Shown here: piece after piece, positions 37,723 to 45,754 of the stretch | Layout: every line of letters begins with the position of its first letter | How positions within the stretch are numbered: the stretch's first letter is position 1 | NCBI GenBank assembly: GCA_040387755.1 | Contig: JAZKDB010000002.1 | Location: forward strand, 806,001-870,000 | Length of the DNA stretch: 64,000 nucleotides | Direction of reading: 5' to 3' | DNA from: Rurimicrobium sp040387755 | GTDB lineage: Bacteria > Bacteroidota > Bacteroidia > Chitinophagales > Chitinophagaceae | Position numbers and translations under genes: made by a program | The notes under the pieces: model-generated | Database searches by the model: none | The model's input: the letters and a program-made list of their open reading frames with translations, nothing else | What the model was told of the DNA's origin: nothing

Positions 37723-38670
37723 ATGCGTAATATAAAATTGATAGAAGTACGTTCAGAAATAGGAGCAGGTACCCGTGGTGCAAGTTTGGGTGTCGATGCC
37801 ATCAAGATTGCTGCTCTCGATTTTATGAGCAATTTTTTTGTCAACTTCCCTTCGGAGATAGTGCCGGACATGAATAATCTGCTCTACGAACCTGTAGCCT
37901 CACCTTATGCCAAACGTATACATGGTGTACACACGATGTACGAACGCGTGTCGGCTGCCGTAAGCGAAACCCTGAAATCAGGCATCTTCCCCGTAGTATT
38001 TGCCGGTGACCATAGCACTGCAGGTGGAACTATTGCCGGTATTAAAATGGCCAATCCCAAGCGCAAACTGGGCGTTATCTGGATAGATGCCCATGCTGAT
38101 ATGCATACACCTTACACTTCACCTTCGGGCAATATGCATGGGATGCCATTGGCAACAGCTTTGGCCGTCGATAATCTGGAATGCAAAGTGCACAACCCCG
38201 ATGCAAAGACGGTAGACATCTGGAATAAGCTGAAAAATATGGGCAAAATAGAGCCTAAAATTCTGCCCGAAGACTTGGTGTTTATTGCATTGCGTGATTA
38301 TGAAAAAGAAGAAGAAGCGCTCTTAAAAAAATTAGGCATCAAGATAGTGACCGTACAGGAAGTACGCCGTAAAGGGATTGAAAGCGTAGTGCGCCAGACC
38401 TTGGCTCATCTGAGCAAATGCGAGGACATCTATGTTTCTTTTGATGTGGATAGTCTGGACAGCTCTATCTCGCGCGGTACCGGTACGCCCGTAAGCAATG
38501 GGCTGAAAGAGCGTGAGGCCGAAGATTTAATCGCTGCATTGATGCAGAACTATAAAATCTGCTGTATAGAAATTGTAGAGGTAAACCCTACGCTGGACAA
38601 AGAAAACCTGATGGCAGAGATAGCCTTCAACATTATCCGCAGGGCGGTCAATATCCTCTTGCTCAACTAA
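37723..38670 (+). CDS. rocF: Arginase family protein, probably arginase
   Basis: A binuclear manganese ureohydrolase. 315 residues with the metal ligands in VVFAGDHSTAGGTI, WIDAHADMHTP and SFDVDSLDSS. The GNMHGMPLA stretch resembles the arginase GNLHGQP motif rather than the agmatinase one, so cleavage of arginine to ornithine and urea is most likely; formimidoylglutamase is less likely. rlmH follows after 6 bases, so the two are cotranscribed. Confidence 0.82.
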   Translation: MRNIKLIEVRSEIGAGTRGASLGVDAIKIAALDFMSNFFVNFPSEIVPDMNNLLYEPVASPYAKRIHGVHTMYERVSAAVSETLKSGIFPVVFAGDHSTAGGTIAGIKMANPKRKLGVIWIDAHADMHTPYTSPSGNMHGMPLATALAVDNLECKVHNPDAKTVDIWNKLKNMGKIEPKILPEDLVFIALRDYEKEEEALLKKLGIKIVTVQEVRRKGIESVVRQTLAHLSKCEDIYVSFDVDSLDSSISRGTGTPVSNGLKEREAEDLIAALMQNYKICCIEIVEVNPTLDKENLMAEIAFNIIRRAVNILLLN

Positions 38671-38676
38671 GCGCCG

Positions 38677-39150
38677 ATGAATATTGAAATCTGGTCTCTG
38701 GGCAAGGGCAATGAATCGTTTATAGAAGAGGGCATCCAATATTATTTTGGTAAAACAAAGCCCTGGAACCCTATTGAACTGGTGATTCTGCAAGTACCCA
38801 AAAAGAATGTGACTGCAGATGTAGCCCGTACTAAACTGATAGAAGAAGAACTCATCCTGAAAAGACTGCAGCCCAATCATTACCTCATCCTGCTGGACGA
38901 GCGGGGCAAAAAACTGGACTCTGTACAATGGAGCCAGCAATTTCAAAGTCTGATGAATCAAGGCACCAAAACCCTTGTTATCCTTATTGGTGGCGCCTTT
39001 GGAGTAAGCGAAGCTGTAAAGGAAAAAGCCAGACAAACATGGTCACTGTCCCCGCTGGTATTTCCGCACCAGATGGTGCGCCTGATCGTAGCGGAGCAGG
39101 TATACCGGGCTTTCAGCATTCTGAACCATTCGCCTTATCATCACGTGTAG
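38677..39150 (+). CDS. rlmH: 23S rRNA (pseudouridine-1915-N3)-methyltransferase RlmH
   Basis: A SPOUT methyltransferase that modifies pseudouridine 1915 in helix 69 of 23S rRNA on the assembled ribosome. 157 residues, the family's length, with LDERGKKLDS, LVILIGGAFGVSEAV, and the C-terminal LSPLVFPHQMVRLIVAEQ followed by NHSPYHH. Directly follows the arginase gene. Confidence 0.95.
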   Translation: MNIEIWSLGKGNESFIEEGIQYYFGKTKPWNPIELVILQVPKKNVTADVARTKLIEEELILKRLQPNHYLILLDERGKKLDSVQWSQQFQSLMNQGTKTLVILIGGAFGVSEAVKEKARQTWSLSPLVFPHQMVRLIVAEQVYRAFSILNHSPYHHV

Positions 39151-39202
39151 CTTTTTTTAAAGAGCGGTCTATTCCCTATCCTTCATTTTACTCAATAGAT
39201 TT

Positions 39203-39228
39203 TCCTGCCTCCGGGCGGGATTTTTTTT
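39203..39228 (+). terminator. Terminator of the arginase-rlmH unit
   Basis: Seven-bp stem TCCTGCC with GGCGGGA (one G-U pair), loop TCCG, then eight T. Confidence 0.75.
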
Positions 39229-39461
39229 GAAATGATTATGCTCATCACATTTAAAATAGTCAGCATCAGGATTTTCAGAATTAAAGGATAGAAAGGATTA
39301 TGAAGCACAATTGAAAAATATTTGTGGTAAGTATAATACGAATCCTGCCCATCCCAAAATCCTGTAAATCCTGATACAGGCGTTGTAGCAGGATTTTTTT
39401 CAAAATATTTGTACATTTAAATTATCAGAATCAACATTTTCAGAATTAGAGAGTATTCAGA

Positions 39462-39887
39462 ATGAATCAATACGACGATATAACCTACAAGATTAATGGC
39501 TGTGCCATGAAGGTGCATAACACATTGGGTAATGGATTTCAGGAGGTAATTTATCAAAGATGTCTGGCAATTGAATTGGAGAAAGCCAGATTGAACTTTG
39601 CGCGAGAACTGGAACAGGAAATTTTTTACGAACAAATCCTGGTAGGAAGGCGAAGAGCAGATTTTGTAGTAGAAAACGATATTATTGTTGAAATAAAAGC
39701 AGTGATTAATTTAGAAGATGTTCATTTGGCTCAGGCTAAAAATTATCTTGTGGCTTATGATAAACCAGTTGGATTGCTCATCAATTTTGGCGCAACAAGT
39801 TTACAATTCAAAAAAGTGTTTAATCAAAAATACAATCTGAATCTTGGTAATCTTCAAAATCGTCAGCATCAGGATTTGCAGAATTAA
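39462..39887 (+). CDS. GxxExxY protein (PD-(D/E)XK-like fold)
   Basis: 141 residues. The name motif is G25-F-Q-E28-V-I-Y31. Further on, Asp67 in RRADFVVEN and Glu77-x-Lys79 in IIVEIKA fit the PD-(D/E)XK nuclease core to which this family (PF13366) is assigned. Function has not been shown for any member that I know of. The gene sits in an array of direct repeats, the last of which supplies its C-terminal codons. A truncated and frameshifted second copy follows at 39900. Confidence 0.88.
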   Translation: MNQYDDITYKINGCAMKVHNTLGNGFQEVIYQRCLAIELEKARLNFARELEQEIFYEQILVGRRRADFVVENDIIVEIKAVINLEDVHLAQAKNYLVAYDKPVGLLINFGATSLQFKKVFNQKYNLNLGNLQNRQHQDLQN

Positions 39888-39899
39888 AAGATAAAAGGG

Positions 39900-39950
39900 A
39901 TGGATAAATACGATAGGATAATCTATAAAATAATGGCTGTGAGAATATAA
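39900..39950 (+). pseudogene. Truncated, frameshifted second copy of the GxxExxY gene start
   Basis: ATG 39900 reads MDKYDRIIYKIMAVRI and stops. The DNA aligns with the intact gene's first 17 codons (MNQYDDITYKINGCAM); AAAATAATGGCTGTG against AAGATTAATGGCTGTG shows a one-base deletion that breaks the frame. It is followed at once by repeat word B. Confidence 0.7.
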
Positions 39951-39986
39951 AATCCTGCCCATCCAAAAATCAGGTAAATCCCGATC

Positions 39987-41234
39987 CTACTTCTTCAACT
40001 TCAGCAGCCTCAGCGAAGGCACCAATAAAATAGTAAAGAGTACGACCAGTAAGGTCATAGAACCACCAAATACCACAGAGTTTACCGTACCCATCCAGGC
40101 AGCAGTATAACCACTTTCTACCTCGCCCAGCTCATTACTACTGCTGATAAACATGGTATTGACTGCCGCTACCCTGCCGCGCATTTCGTCGGGGGTATGC
40201 AATTGTAATATGGTACCACGGATAACCACACTTACCGCATCAAACATTCCGCCCAACACCAGCATGGCCACAGACAGCGGGAACCAGGTAGAAACACCAA
40301 AGACAATCATACAAATACCAAAACCTGCAATGGCAAACAATAATTTTACTCCGGGCTTTTTCTCCAGCGGAATGAAAGATAAAATGAGCATCGTAATAAT
40401 GGCCCCCACACCTGGTGCAGCGCGCATTACCCCAAATCCCATTTCGCCCACCTTCAGAATATCCTTGGCATAAACCGGCAAAAGTGCGACAGCACCACCA
40501 AACAATACGGCAAACATATCCAGCGAAAGAACGGATAAAATAATAGGGGATTTAAATACAAAATTGAGGCCTTGCTTCAGGCTTTTCATAATCGGTTCTT
40601 TGTCCTTCTTGAGTATCTCCTGACGCGGAATAAACAACATAGACAGGAAGGCCAGCAGTAATACAAAAGCGACAATAGCCAGACTCATTTTTACGCCCAC
40701 AATCCCAATCAATAAGCCGCCAATCAGCGGACCACCTACCGAACCAATATACCATGAAGTGCTGCTCCAGCTGGTGGCCGAGGCCAGTTTATCGCGCTGC
40801 ACCAGCAGGCTCACCATAGTAAATGTGGTAGGTCCGATAAAAGAGCGCACTACCCCACCAATAAAAATGCCCAGAAAAACCAATCGAACGGTAACTGCCG
40901 TGGTCAGTTGTTCGCCATGCCAAAAGCTGAGTCCGCAATAATACAATGCACTAATGATGTATATAACAGAACAGATGAGCAGGATATTCCGTTTTTCCTT
41001 TTGGTCGATAAAATGACCGGAGAAAAAACTGCAACCAATAGCCGGTATTGCCTCCCACAGACCCAACTCACCTACCAGCCTTACGTCGTGGCTGATATCA
41101 TAAATCCAATAGGCCAATATGGTAATCTGCATATTGAGCGCCCCGATAAAAAACAAACGGAAAGCTAAAAAACGCCTGAACAGACGCTGCTTCAGAATAT
41201 CATTTTTACTCAGGAAAGTGGAAAGGATGGACAA
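39987..41234 (-). CDS. MFS transporter
   Basis: 415 residues, twelve predicted membrane helices, opening with a basic FRRFLAFRLFFIGALNMQ and containing GHFIDQKEKRN between helices 2 and 3, the family's motif A position, and DEMRGRVAAVN in the second half. It belongs to the MFS_3/enterobactin-exporter-like group. The start is a TTG at 41234: a stop codon lies shortly upstream in frame and no ATG comes before the first helix. Divergent from the ABC permease gene. Substrate unknown. Confidence 0.82.
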   Translation of the reverse strand: MSILSTFLSKNDILKQRLFRRFLAFRLFFIGALNMQITILAYWIYDISHDVRLVGELGLWEAIPAIGCSFFSGHFIDQKEKRNILLICSVIYIISALYYCGLSFWHGEQLTTAVTVRLVFLGIFIGGVVRSFIGPTTFTMVSLLVQRDKLASATSWSSTSWYIGSVGGPLIGGLLIGIVGVKMSLAIVAFVLLLAFLSMLFIPRQEILKKDKEPIMKSLKQGLNFVFKSPIILSVLSLDMFAVLFGGAVALLPVYAKDILKVGEMGFGVMRAAPGVGAIITMLILSFIPLEKKPGVKLLFAIAGFGICMIVFGVSTWFPLSVAMLVLGGMFDAVSVVIRGTILQLHTPDEMRGRVAAVNTMFISSSNELGEVESGYTAAWMGTVNSVVFGGSMTLLVVLFTILLVPSLRLLKLKK

Positions 41235-41335
41235 TTTGGCTTACTTTTTAGGGTATAGGGGCAAAAGTAGGGTTTTAACTAAAAAGAAAAATTTAAAATA
41301 GGCCGCCTTACTATAAATTTGCTTTTTGCCAGCCA

Positions 41336-42598
41336 ATGAGCAACCAGATTACTAAAATTGTCAGCACCGGTTTTGTACAAGCCTTCCTCGAACTGAAGGC
41401 CAATAAACTGCGCAGCACTCTTTCGCTCACCGGTATTACCATCGGTATCTTTTGCATCATTGCTGTATTTACAGTACTGGACAGCCTCAAAAAAAACATC
41501 AAAGAAGAAATCTCTACACTGGGCAGCGATGTTATCTATGTAGGCCGATGGCCCTGGATGGATGAAGGTGGAGAATATAAATGGTGGGAATTCTGGCGCC
41601 GGCCTTCGATGACCATGGCAGAATTACGGGCTGTGCAAAACAATGTAAGTGATGCAGGTATTGTCACTTTACAAATGAGCATTAATGGCAAAAGCGCCCG
41701 TTATGATGACAATGAAGTTTCCGGATTTTCTACTTACGCTGTCACTCAGGATTTTGAAAAACTGCAAAACATAGACGTTAATGAAGGCCGTTACCTGAGC
41801 TCTGCCGAAATTGATGGTGGAGCACCCAGCGCTGTAATAGGCAGCGAACTTTACGAAAGCCTGTTTAAAAGTAATGTAAGTGCAGTGGGCAAAACTATTT
41901 CCTATCTGGGCAAAAGCTACCTGATAGTAGGCAAACTGAAAAAGACCGGACAAAATGCGGCAGGATTTGACTTTGACAATTGCCTGATTGTACCCTACCA
42001 TTCTGTGAGTTCTGCTATTGATGTCACGTCCCTCAATTATGACCCTTCTTTAATGATTAAGGCAAAACCTGGAGCAGTCATCAGCGAGATGCAATATGAA
42101 GTGGAAGGAGCCTTGAGAGCCGTCAGAAAAGTACGGCCGGGCGAAGCCAATAATTTTGCTATTAATAAACTAAGCCAGATAACCCAGAGAATGGATGTGA
42201 TGTTTGGGCTGATTAATGCTATTGGCGCTGTTATTGGCGGCATATCGCTGATAGTGGGTGCATTTGGTATTGCCAATATTATGTTTGTAACGGTAAAGGA
42301 AAGAACCAAATATATTGGTCTTAAAAAAGCCATTGGCGCCCGCTCTATTTATATTCTTATTGAGTTTTTGATTGAAGCCGTTTTCCTGTGTATTTTAGGC
42401 GGATTGATTGGCATTCTTCTGGTCTGGTTATTATCTTTAATCGTCAATTCTTCCAGTGCAGATATGCATTTTACTCTGTCCTTACAAAATATGCTGATTG
42501 GTATTTTCACCTCGGCTTTTGTAGGTATTATAGCAGGCTTTATCCCAGCCTACAAAGCATCTAAACTAGACCCTGTAGTAGCCATACGTTCTTTATAA
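41336..42598 (+). CDS. ABC transporter permease, MacB/FtsX type
   Basis: 420 residues with four membrane helices: one near the N-terminus (LSLTGITIGIFCIIAVFTV), a large periplasmic MacB_PCD domain (about 50-275), then three helices of the FtsX domain starting ISLIVGAFGIANIMFV, and KERTKYIGLKKAIGAR, the coupling loop. No ATPase or membrane-fusion gene is adjacent. Such permeases take part in export of peptides or lipoproteins. PRTase follows after 9 bases. Confidence 0.87.
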   Translation: MSNQITKIVSTGFVQAFLELKANKLRSTLSLTGITIGIFCIIAVFTVLDSLKKNIKEEISTLGSDVIYVGRWPWMDEGGEYKWWEFWRRPSMTMAELRAVQNNVSDAGIVTLQMSINGKSARYDDNEVSGFSTYAVTQDFEKLQNIDVNEGRYLSSAEIDGGAPSAVIGSELYESLFKSNVSAVGKTISYLGKSYLIVGKLKKTGQNAAGFDFDNCLIVPYHSVSSAIDVTSLNYDPSLMIKAKPGAVISEMQYEVEGALRAVRKVRPGEANNFAINKLSQITQRMDVMFGLINAIGAVIGGISLIVGAFGIANIMFVTVKERTKYIGLKKAIGARSIYILIEFLIEAVFLCILGGLIGILLVWLLSLIVNSSSADMHFTLSLQNMLIGIFTSAFVGIIAGFIPAYKASKLDPVVAIRSL

Positions 42599-42607
42599 AA
42601 TTATATT

Positions 42608-43108
42608 ATGCCCAACGCACGCAAACTCATCCTCACACCCGAACAAATTGAATTGAAACTCCAGAGAATGGCCTATCAGATTTGGGAGCAAAATGCCAAT
42701 GAAACTGAATTAATCATGGTGGGCATTGCAGATAATGGTAGTGTATTGGCAGATATCCTGGCAGAAAAACTGGAGGCCATCAGTTCTATAAAAGTGAAGC
42801 GTATTCGTCTGGTAATAGACAAACAACAGCCGCTGAATAATTTGCCAAAAATTGATGAAGACCTGAACGGAAAATCAGTATTGATGGTGGATGATGTAGC
42901 CAACTCGGGAAAAGTATTATTATATGCTTTGCGTCCGGTAACCAATTATTTTCCATCAAAAATTAATCTGGCCGTATTGGTAGACAGAAAACATAAGGCT
43001 TATCCTATTAACCCTAATATAGTAGGGCATAGCCTATCTACTACCTTGCAGGAAAATATTACTGTAGAATCAGATGGCAAAAACCTGACAGGCGTCTATT
43101 TAAATTAA
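42608..43108 (+). CDS. PyrR-like phosphoribosyltransferase-fold protein
   Basis: 166 residues. The fold is shown by IMVGIADNGSVLADIL and the PRPP loop VLMVDDVANSGKVLLYAL, then LAVLVDRKHKAYP. In PyrR and other type I PRTases the loop usually reads VDDVxxTGxT; here the Thr is replaced (ANSGK), so catalysis is uncertain and a regulatory or RNA-binding role possible. Nine bases after the permease gene and nine before the GNAT gene, so part of one unit. Confidence 0.75.
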   Translation: MPNARKLILTPEQIELKLQRMAYQIWEQNANETELIMVGIADNGSVLADILAEKLEAISSIKVKRIRLVIDKQQPLNNLPKIDEDLNGKSVLMVDDVANSGKVLLYALRPVTNYFPSKINLAVLVDRKHKAYPINPNIVGHSLSTTLQENITVESDGKNLTGVYLN

Positions 43109-43117
43109 AACAAAGCA

Positions 43118-43618
43118 GTGACCAGTATCCGAATAGCGAGCACAGCAGACATAGCACTGATTCATCAATTAGGTAAAAAAGCGTTTTATCCTACTTATCT
43201 ACCCTTTATCAGTGAGGCTCAGGTAGACTATATGTTTCATAAAATGTATGATGACCGGGCATTGTTGCAGCAAATGAATGAAAGAGGCGATATTTTTTTA
43301 ATTGCCTTCGAAAACGAAACAGCCCTCGGTTTTGCTTCATACCAGCTCAATTATGACGGGCAGCAAAGCAGTAAGCTGCACAAACTCTATGTATTGCCTG
43401 ATATCCAGACAAAGGGAATTGGGAAAGCCTTGCTGCAAACCGCAGAAGAACAATCACGAAATGCAGGACAGCTCAATCTTTTGCTCAATGTAAACCGTTA
43501 CAACAAAGCGGTTGATTTTTATAAACATTTGGGCTATGCCATCCATAAAACAGACGATATCGACATCGGTAACGGCTTTTTTATGAATGACTATGAGATG
43601 ATAAAAAGCATAAAATAG
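43118..43618 (+). CDS. GNAT family N-acetyltransferase
   Basis: 166 residues with a GTG start at 43118, since no ATG precedes the family's N-terminal strand TSIRIASTADIALIH. The acetyl-CoA motif A reads LYVLPDIQTKGIGKALLQ (matches Q/RxxGxG/A), then LNVNRYNKAVDFYKHLGY. Substrate unknown. Third gene of the permease unit. Confidence 0.87.
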   Translation: MTSIRIASTADIALIHQLGKKAFYPTYLPFISEAQVDYMFHKMYDDRALLQQMNERGDIFLIAFENETALGFASYQLNYDGQQSSKLHKLYVLPDIQTKGIGKALLQTAEEQSRNAGQLNLLLNVNRYNKAVDFYKHLGYAIHKTDDIDIGNGFFMNDYEMIKSIK

Positions 43619-43643
43619 GCTGTAATAGCCTTTAAATAAGAAT

Positions 43644-43651
43644 TACCTTTG
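43644..43651 (+). promoter_or_regulatory. Probable -7 box of the ftsY promoter
   Basis: TACCTTTG, exact TAnnTTTG, 35 bases before ftsY. A small AGGCT/AGCCT hairpin at 43617-43631 lies just upstream and may end the GNAT transcript. Confidence 0.45.
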
Positions 43652-43686
43652 CAACCACTGTAAAAGAAAAACAAGAATTATAACCA

Positions 43687-44661
43687 ATGGGTTTTTTCGA
43701 CAAATTATTTAAACGTAATAAAGAACAGGAAGAGCAAAAAGTAGCGCTCGACGAAGGTCTGAAAAAGACCAAAGAAGGGTTCTTCTCAAAAATCACCAAA
43801 GCTATTGCGGGAAAAGATAAAGTAGACGAAGAGCTGCTGGATGAGCTGGAAGACGCTCTGGTAAGTGCCGATGTAGGCATTGATACCACTATCGAAATTA
43901 TCAAACGAATAGAAGAACGTGTAGCGAAAGACAAATATGTGGGCACCTCTGCACTGAATGAAGTATTGCAGGAAGGTATCATGAGCGTGCTGACCGATGC
44001 TCCAAGTAATGAGTTTGAAACATTTGATTTACCATCGGGCAAAAAACCTTATGTGTTATTGGTGGTAGGAGTCAATGGTGTAGGCAAGACCACAACTATC
44101 GGGAAACTGGCACACAATTTCAAAAAAGCAGGCAAAAGTGTGGTTTTGGGCGCAGCAGACACCTTTCGCGCTGCGGCTGTTGACCAATTGACCATTTGGA
44201 GCGAACGTGTAGGCGTTCCCATTGTCAAAAAAGAAATGGGCAGCGATCCCAGTTCGGTAGCCTTTGATGCCGTACAAAGCGCCATTGCCAAAGATGCAGA
44301 TATTGTCATTATTGATACAGCAGGAAGATTGCACAACAAAGCTCACCTGATGGAAGAGTTGAGTAAAATCCGCCGCGTAATCAGCAAAAAAATGCCTGAT
44401 GCTCCACATGAAGTATTATTGGTGTTGGATGGCAGTACCGGACAAAATGCACTGGAACAAGCAAAACATTTTACGGCAGCTACAGATATTACAGCTTTGG
44501 CTATTACAAAATTGGATGGAACAGCAAAAGGTGGTGTAGTATTGGCCATTGCCCATCAATTTAAAATACCGGTTAAGTATATTGGTGTAGGAGAAAAAAT
44601 GGAGGATTTACAAATATTCAATAAAGAAGAATTTGTGGATAGCTTATTTAGCCTCAAATAG
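43687..44661 (+). CDS. ftsY: Signal recognition particle receptor FtsY
   Basis: The membrane-bound SRP receptor GTPase. 324 residues: short acidic A domain, N domain (about 25-110), then the G domain with P-loop GVNGVGKTTTIGKLA, DTFRAAAVDQL, IIDTAGRLHN (G3), TKLDGTAKGG (G4 TKLD) and closing GVGEKMEDLQIF. All GTPase elements are intact. Followed by a weak terminator. Confidence 0.95.
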   Translation: MGFFDKLFKRNKEQEEQKVALDEGLKKTKEGFFSKITKAIAGKDKVDEELLDELEDALVSADVGIDTTIEIIKRIEERVAKDKYVGTSALNEVLQEGIMSVLTDAPSNEFETFDLPSGKKPYVLLVVGVNGVGKTTTIGKLAHNFKKAGKSVVLGAADTFRAAAVDQLTIWSERVGVPIVKKEMGSDPSSVAFDAVQSAIAKDADIVIIDTAGRLHNKAHLMEELSKIRRVISKKMPDAPHEVLLVLDGSTGQNALEQAKHFTAATDITALAITKLDGTAKGGVVLAIAHQFKIPVKYIGVGEKMEDLQIFNKEEFVDSLFSLK

Positions 44662-44681
44662 GCTTATTTCTCAACAGGAAA

Positions 44682-44716
44682 TAAGAGCTTGTAAATAAAT
44701 ACACGCTCTTTTTTGT
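44682..44716 (+). terminator. Terminator of ftsY
   Basis: AAGAGC and GCTCTT pair around a partly paired 16-base loop, followed by T6. Confidence 0.55.
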
Positions 44717-44742
44717 TATTGACGCGTCGATTGTTATTTTTG
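44712..44742 (+). promoter_or_regulatory. Strong Bacteroidota-type promoter of the DUF6580-like gene
   Basis: TTTG at 44712-44715, a spacer of exactly 19 bases and TATTTTTG at 44735-44742: full match to the phylum consensus, 26 bases before the ATG at 44769. Confidence 0.7.
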
Positions 44743-44768
44743 CAAAACATTCCCCTTTGTACAGTACG

Positions 44769-45317
44769 ATGAAAAATAATCAATTATTGATGGCCTCCGG
44801 GCTCGTTTTATTAGCGGTAGTTTCGCGCATTATCTGTGCTGAAACAGGTGCTTATAATTTTGCTCCAGTAGTAGCCATAGGCCTTGTTAGTGGTATGCTG
44901 GTAAAAGAAACCAGAACCGCTATTTTAATTGCCCTTTTGGGTCAGTTTCTTGCCGATGTTTATTTCCAGATATTCCCCACTCCTACCAATACCGGTTTCT
45001 ACGGATTTGGTCAGTTTTTTGTTTATGCCGGATTAATCGCAGCCGCTTTTATTGGTAAAGCAATGAATAAAGTGAATACTGTTACCATTTTGGGTGGCAC
45101 ACTTGCTGCATCAGTAGCTTTCTTTATCATTTCCAACTTTGGCTTTTTTGCTCAGGGATATAATGGTTATAGCATCAGTAGTTTTGTAAAGACTTATGTT
45201 GATGCTCTTCCTTTTTTCAAAAGCAGTCTTATAGCTGATTTTATTGGCAGCACCGTATTATTCGGAGTTTACTTTGCAGTAAAATCTTTGACATCAGCAA
45301 AACTAAAACAAGCTTAA
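44769..45317 (+). CDS. DUF6580-like integral membrane protein
   Basis: 182 residues from ATG 44769 (the TTG at 44757 is rejected), with about five membrane helices. ICAETGAYNFAPVVAIGL and GYNGYSISSF are of the DUF6580 kind, a family that resembles the S components of ECF vitamin transporters. No ECF ATPase genes are here. Function unknown. A 2TM-type small gene follows. Confidence 0.65.
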   Translation: MKNNQLLMASGLVLLAVVSRIICAETGAYNFAPVVAIGLVSGMLVKETRTAILIALLGQFLADVYFQIFPTPTNTGFYGFGQFFVYAGLIAAAFIGKAMNKVNTVTILGGTLAASVAFFIISNFGFFAQGYNGYSISSFVKTYVDALPFFKSSLIADFIGSTVLFGVYFAVKSLTSAKLKQA

Positions 45318-45356
45318 TTTTCGCAACTCATTATTCAAACTCATAAAGAATTAACA

Positions 45357-45602
45357 ATGGCAAAAAAAATCAAACCAACCTCACGTCAGAAAATGATATT
45401 GTTGGTGCATTTCATCGCTTTCGCAGTAGCATCTTTCTTGATGTGGACTTTATATGACAAAGGAGCCACTACGTGGGTATACCCTTGGCCAGCCTGGATA
45501 ACGGCTGCATGGGCTTTATCATTGGTAGGTCATTGGTGTGCATTGTTCACTTCTTACGAAGATGCAGGACTGGACGAGTTCAACCGCATGAGTAATAACT
45601 AA
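45357..45602 (+). CDS. Small two-helix membrane protein (2TM-domain-like)
   Basis: 81 residues with two membrane helices (about 15-35 and 42-63), then a short soluble tail SYEDAGLDEFNRMSNN. Layout fits the 2TM family PF13239 by eye, without diagnostic residues. Followed by a strong terminator. Role unknown. Confidence 0.6.
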   Translation: MAKKIKPTSRQKMILLVHFIAFAVASFLMWTLYDKGATTWVYPWPAWITAAWALSLVGHWCALFTSYEDAGLDEFNRMSNN

Positions 45603-45621
45603 TACCATTTTAATATTTAAA

Positions 45622-45657
45622 AATCCGGCTCCCAAATAGTGAGCCGGATTTTTTTTG
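45622..45657 (+). terminator. Terminator after the small membrane protein gene
   Basis: Ten-bp perfect stem AATCCGGCTC with GAGCCGGATT, then T-run. Confidence 0.85.
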
Positions 45658-45754
45658 CCCTTAAAATGAATGTCTGCACTTATTGTATTTGTAATAATTA
45701 TAACGTAACATTGATAGTAGCAAAATTTACTCTTATTTATAAAACGTTTCAATT

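Larger units (their letters stand above)
39248..39984. repeat. Direct-repeat array surrounding the GxxExxY gene
   Basis: Two repeat words alternate. Word A (a CAGNATCANNATTT core followed by CAGAATTA) occurs at 39248-39286, 39414-39451 and 39862-39890. Word B (AATCCTGCCCATCC then a GTAAATCC stretch) occurs at 39341-39380 and 39951-39984. The units are A, degraded matter, B, A, gene, A, gene fragment, B. The third word A encodes the last residues of the gene (QHQDLQN) and its stop codon. The array ends at the stop codon of the MFS gene. Confidence 0.7.

Noticed and set aside
40153..41168. Plus-strand ORFs opposite the MFS gene
   Set aside because: They are shadows of a 12-helix transporter; low-complexity Thr/Pro-rich readings typical of antisense hydrophobic codons.
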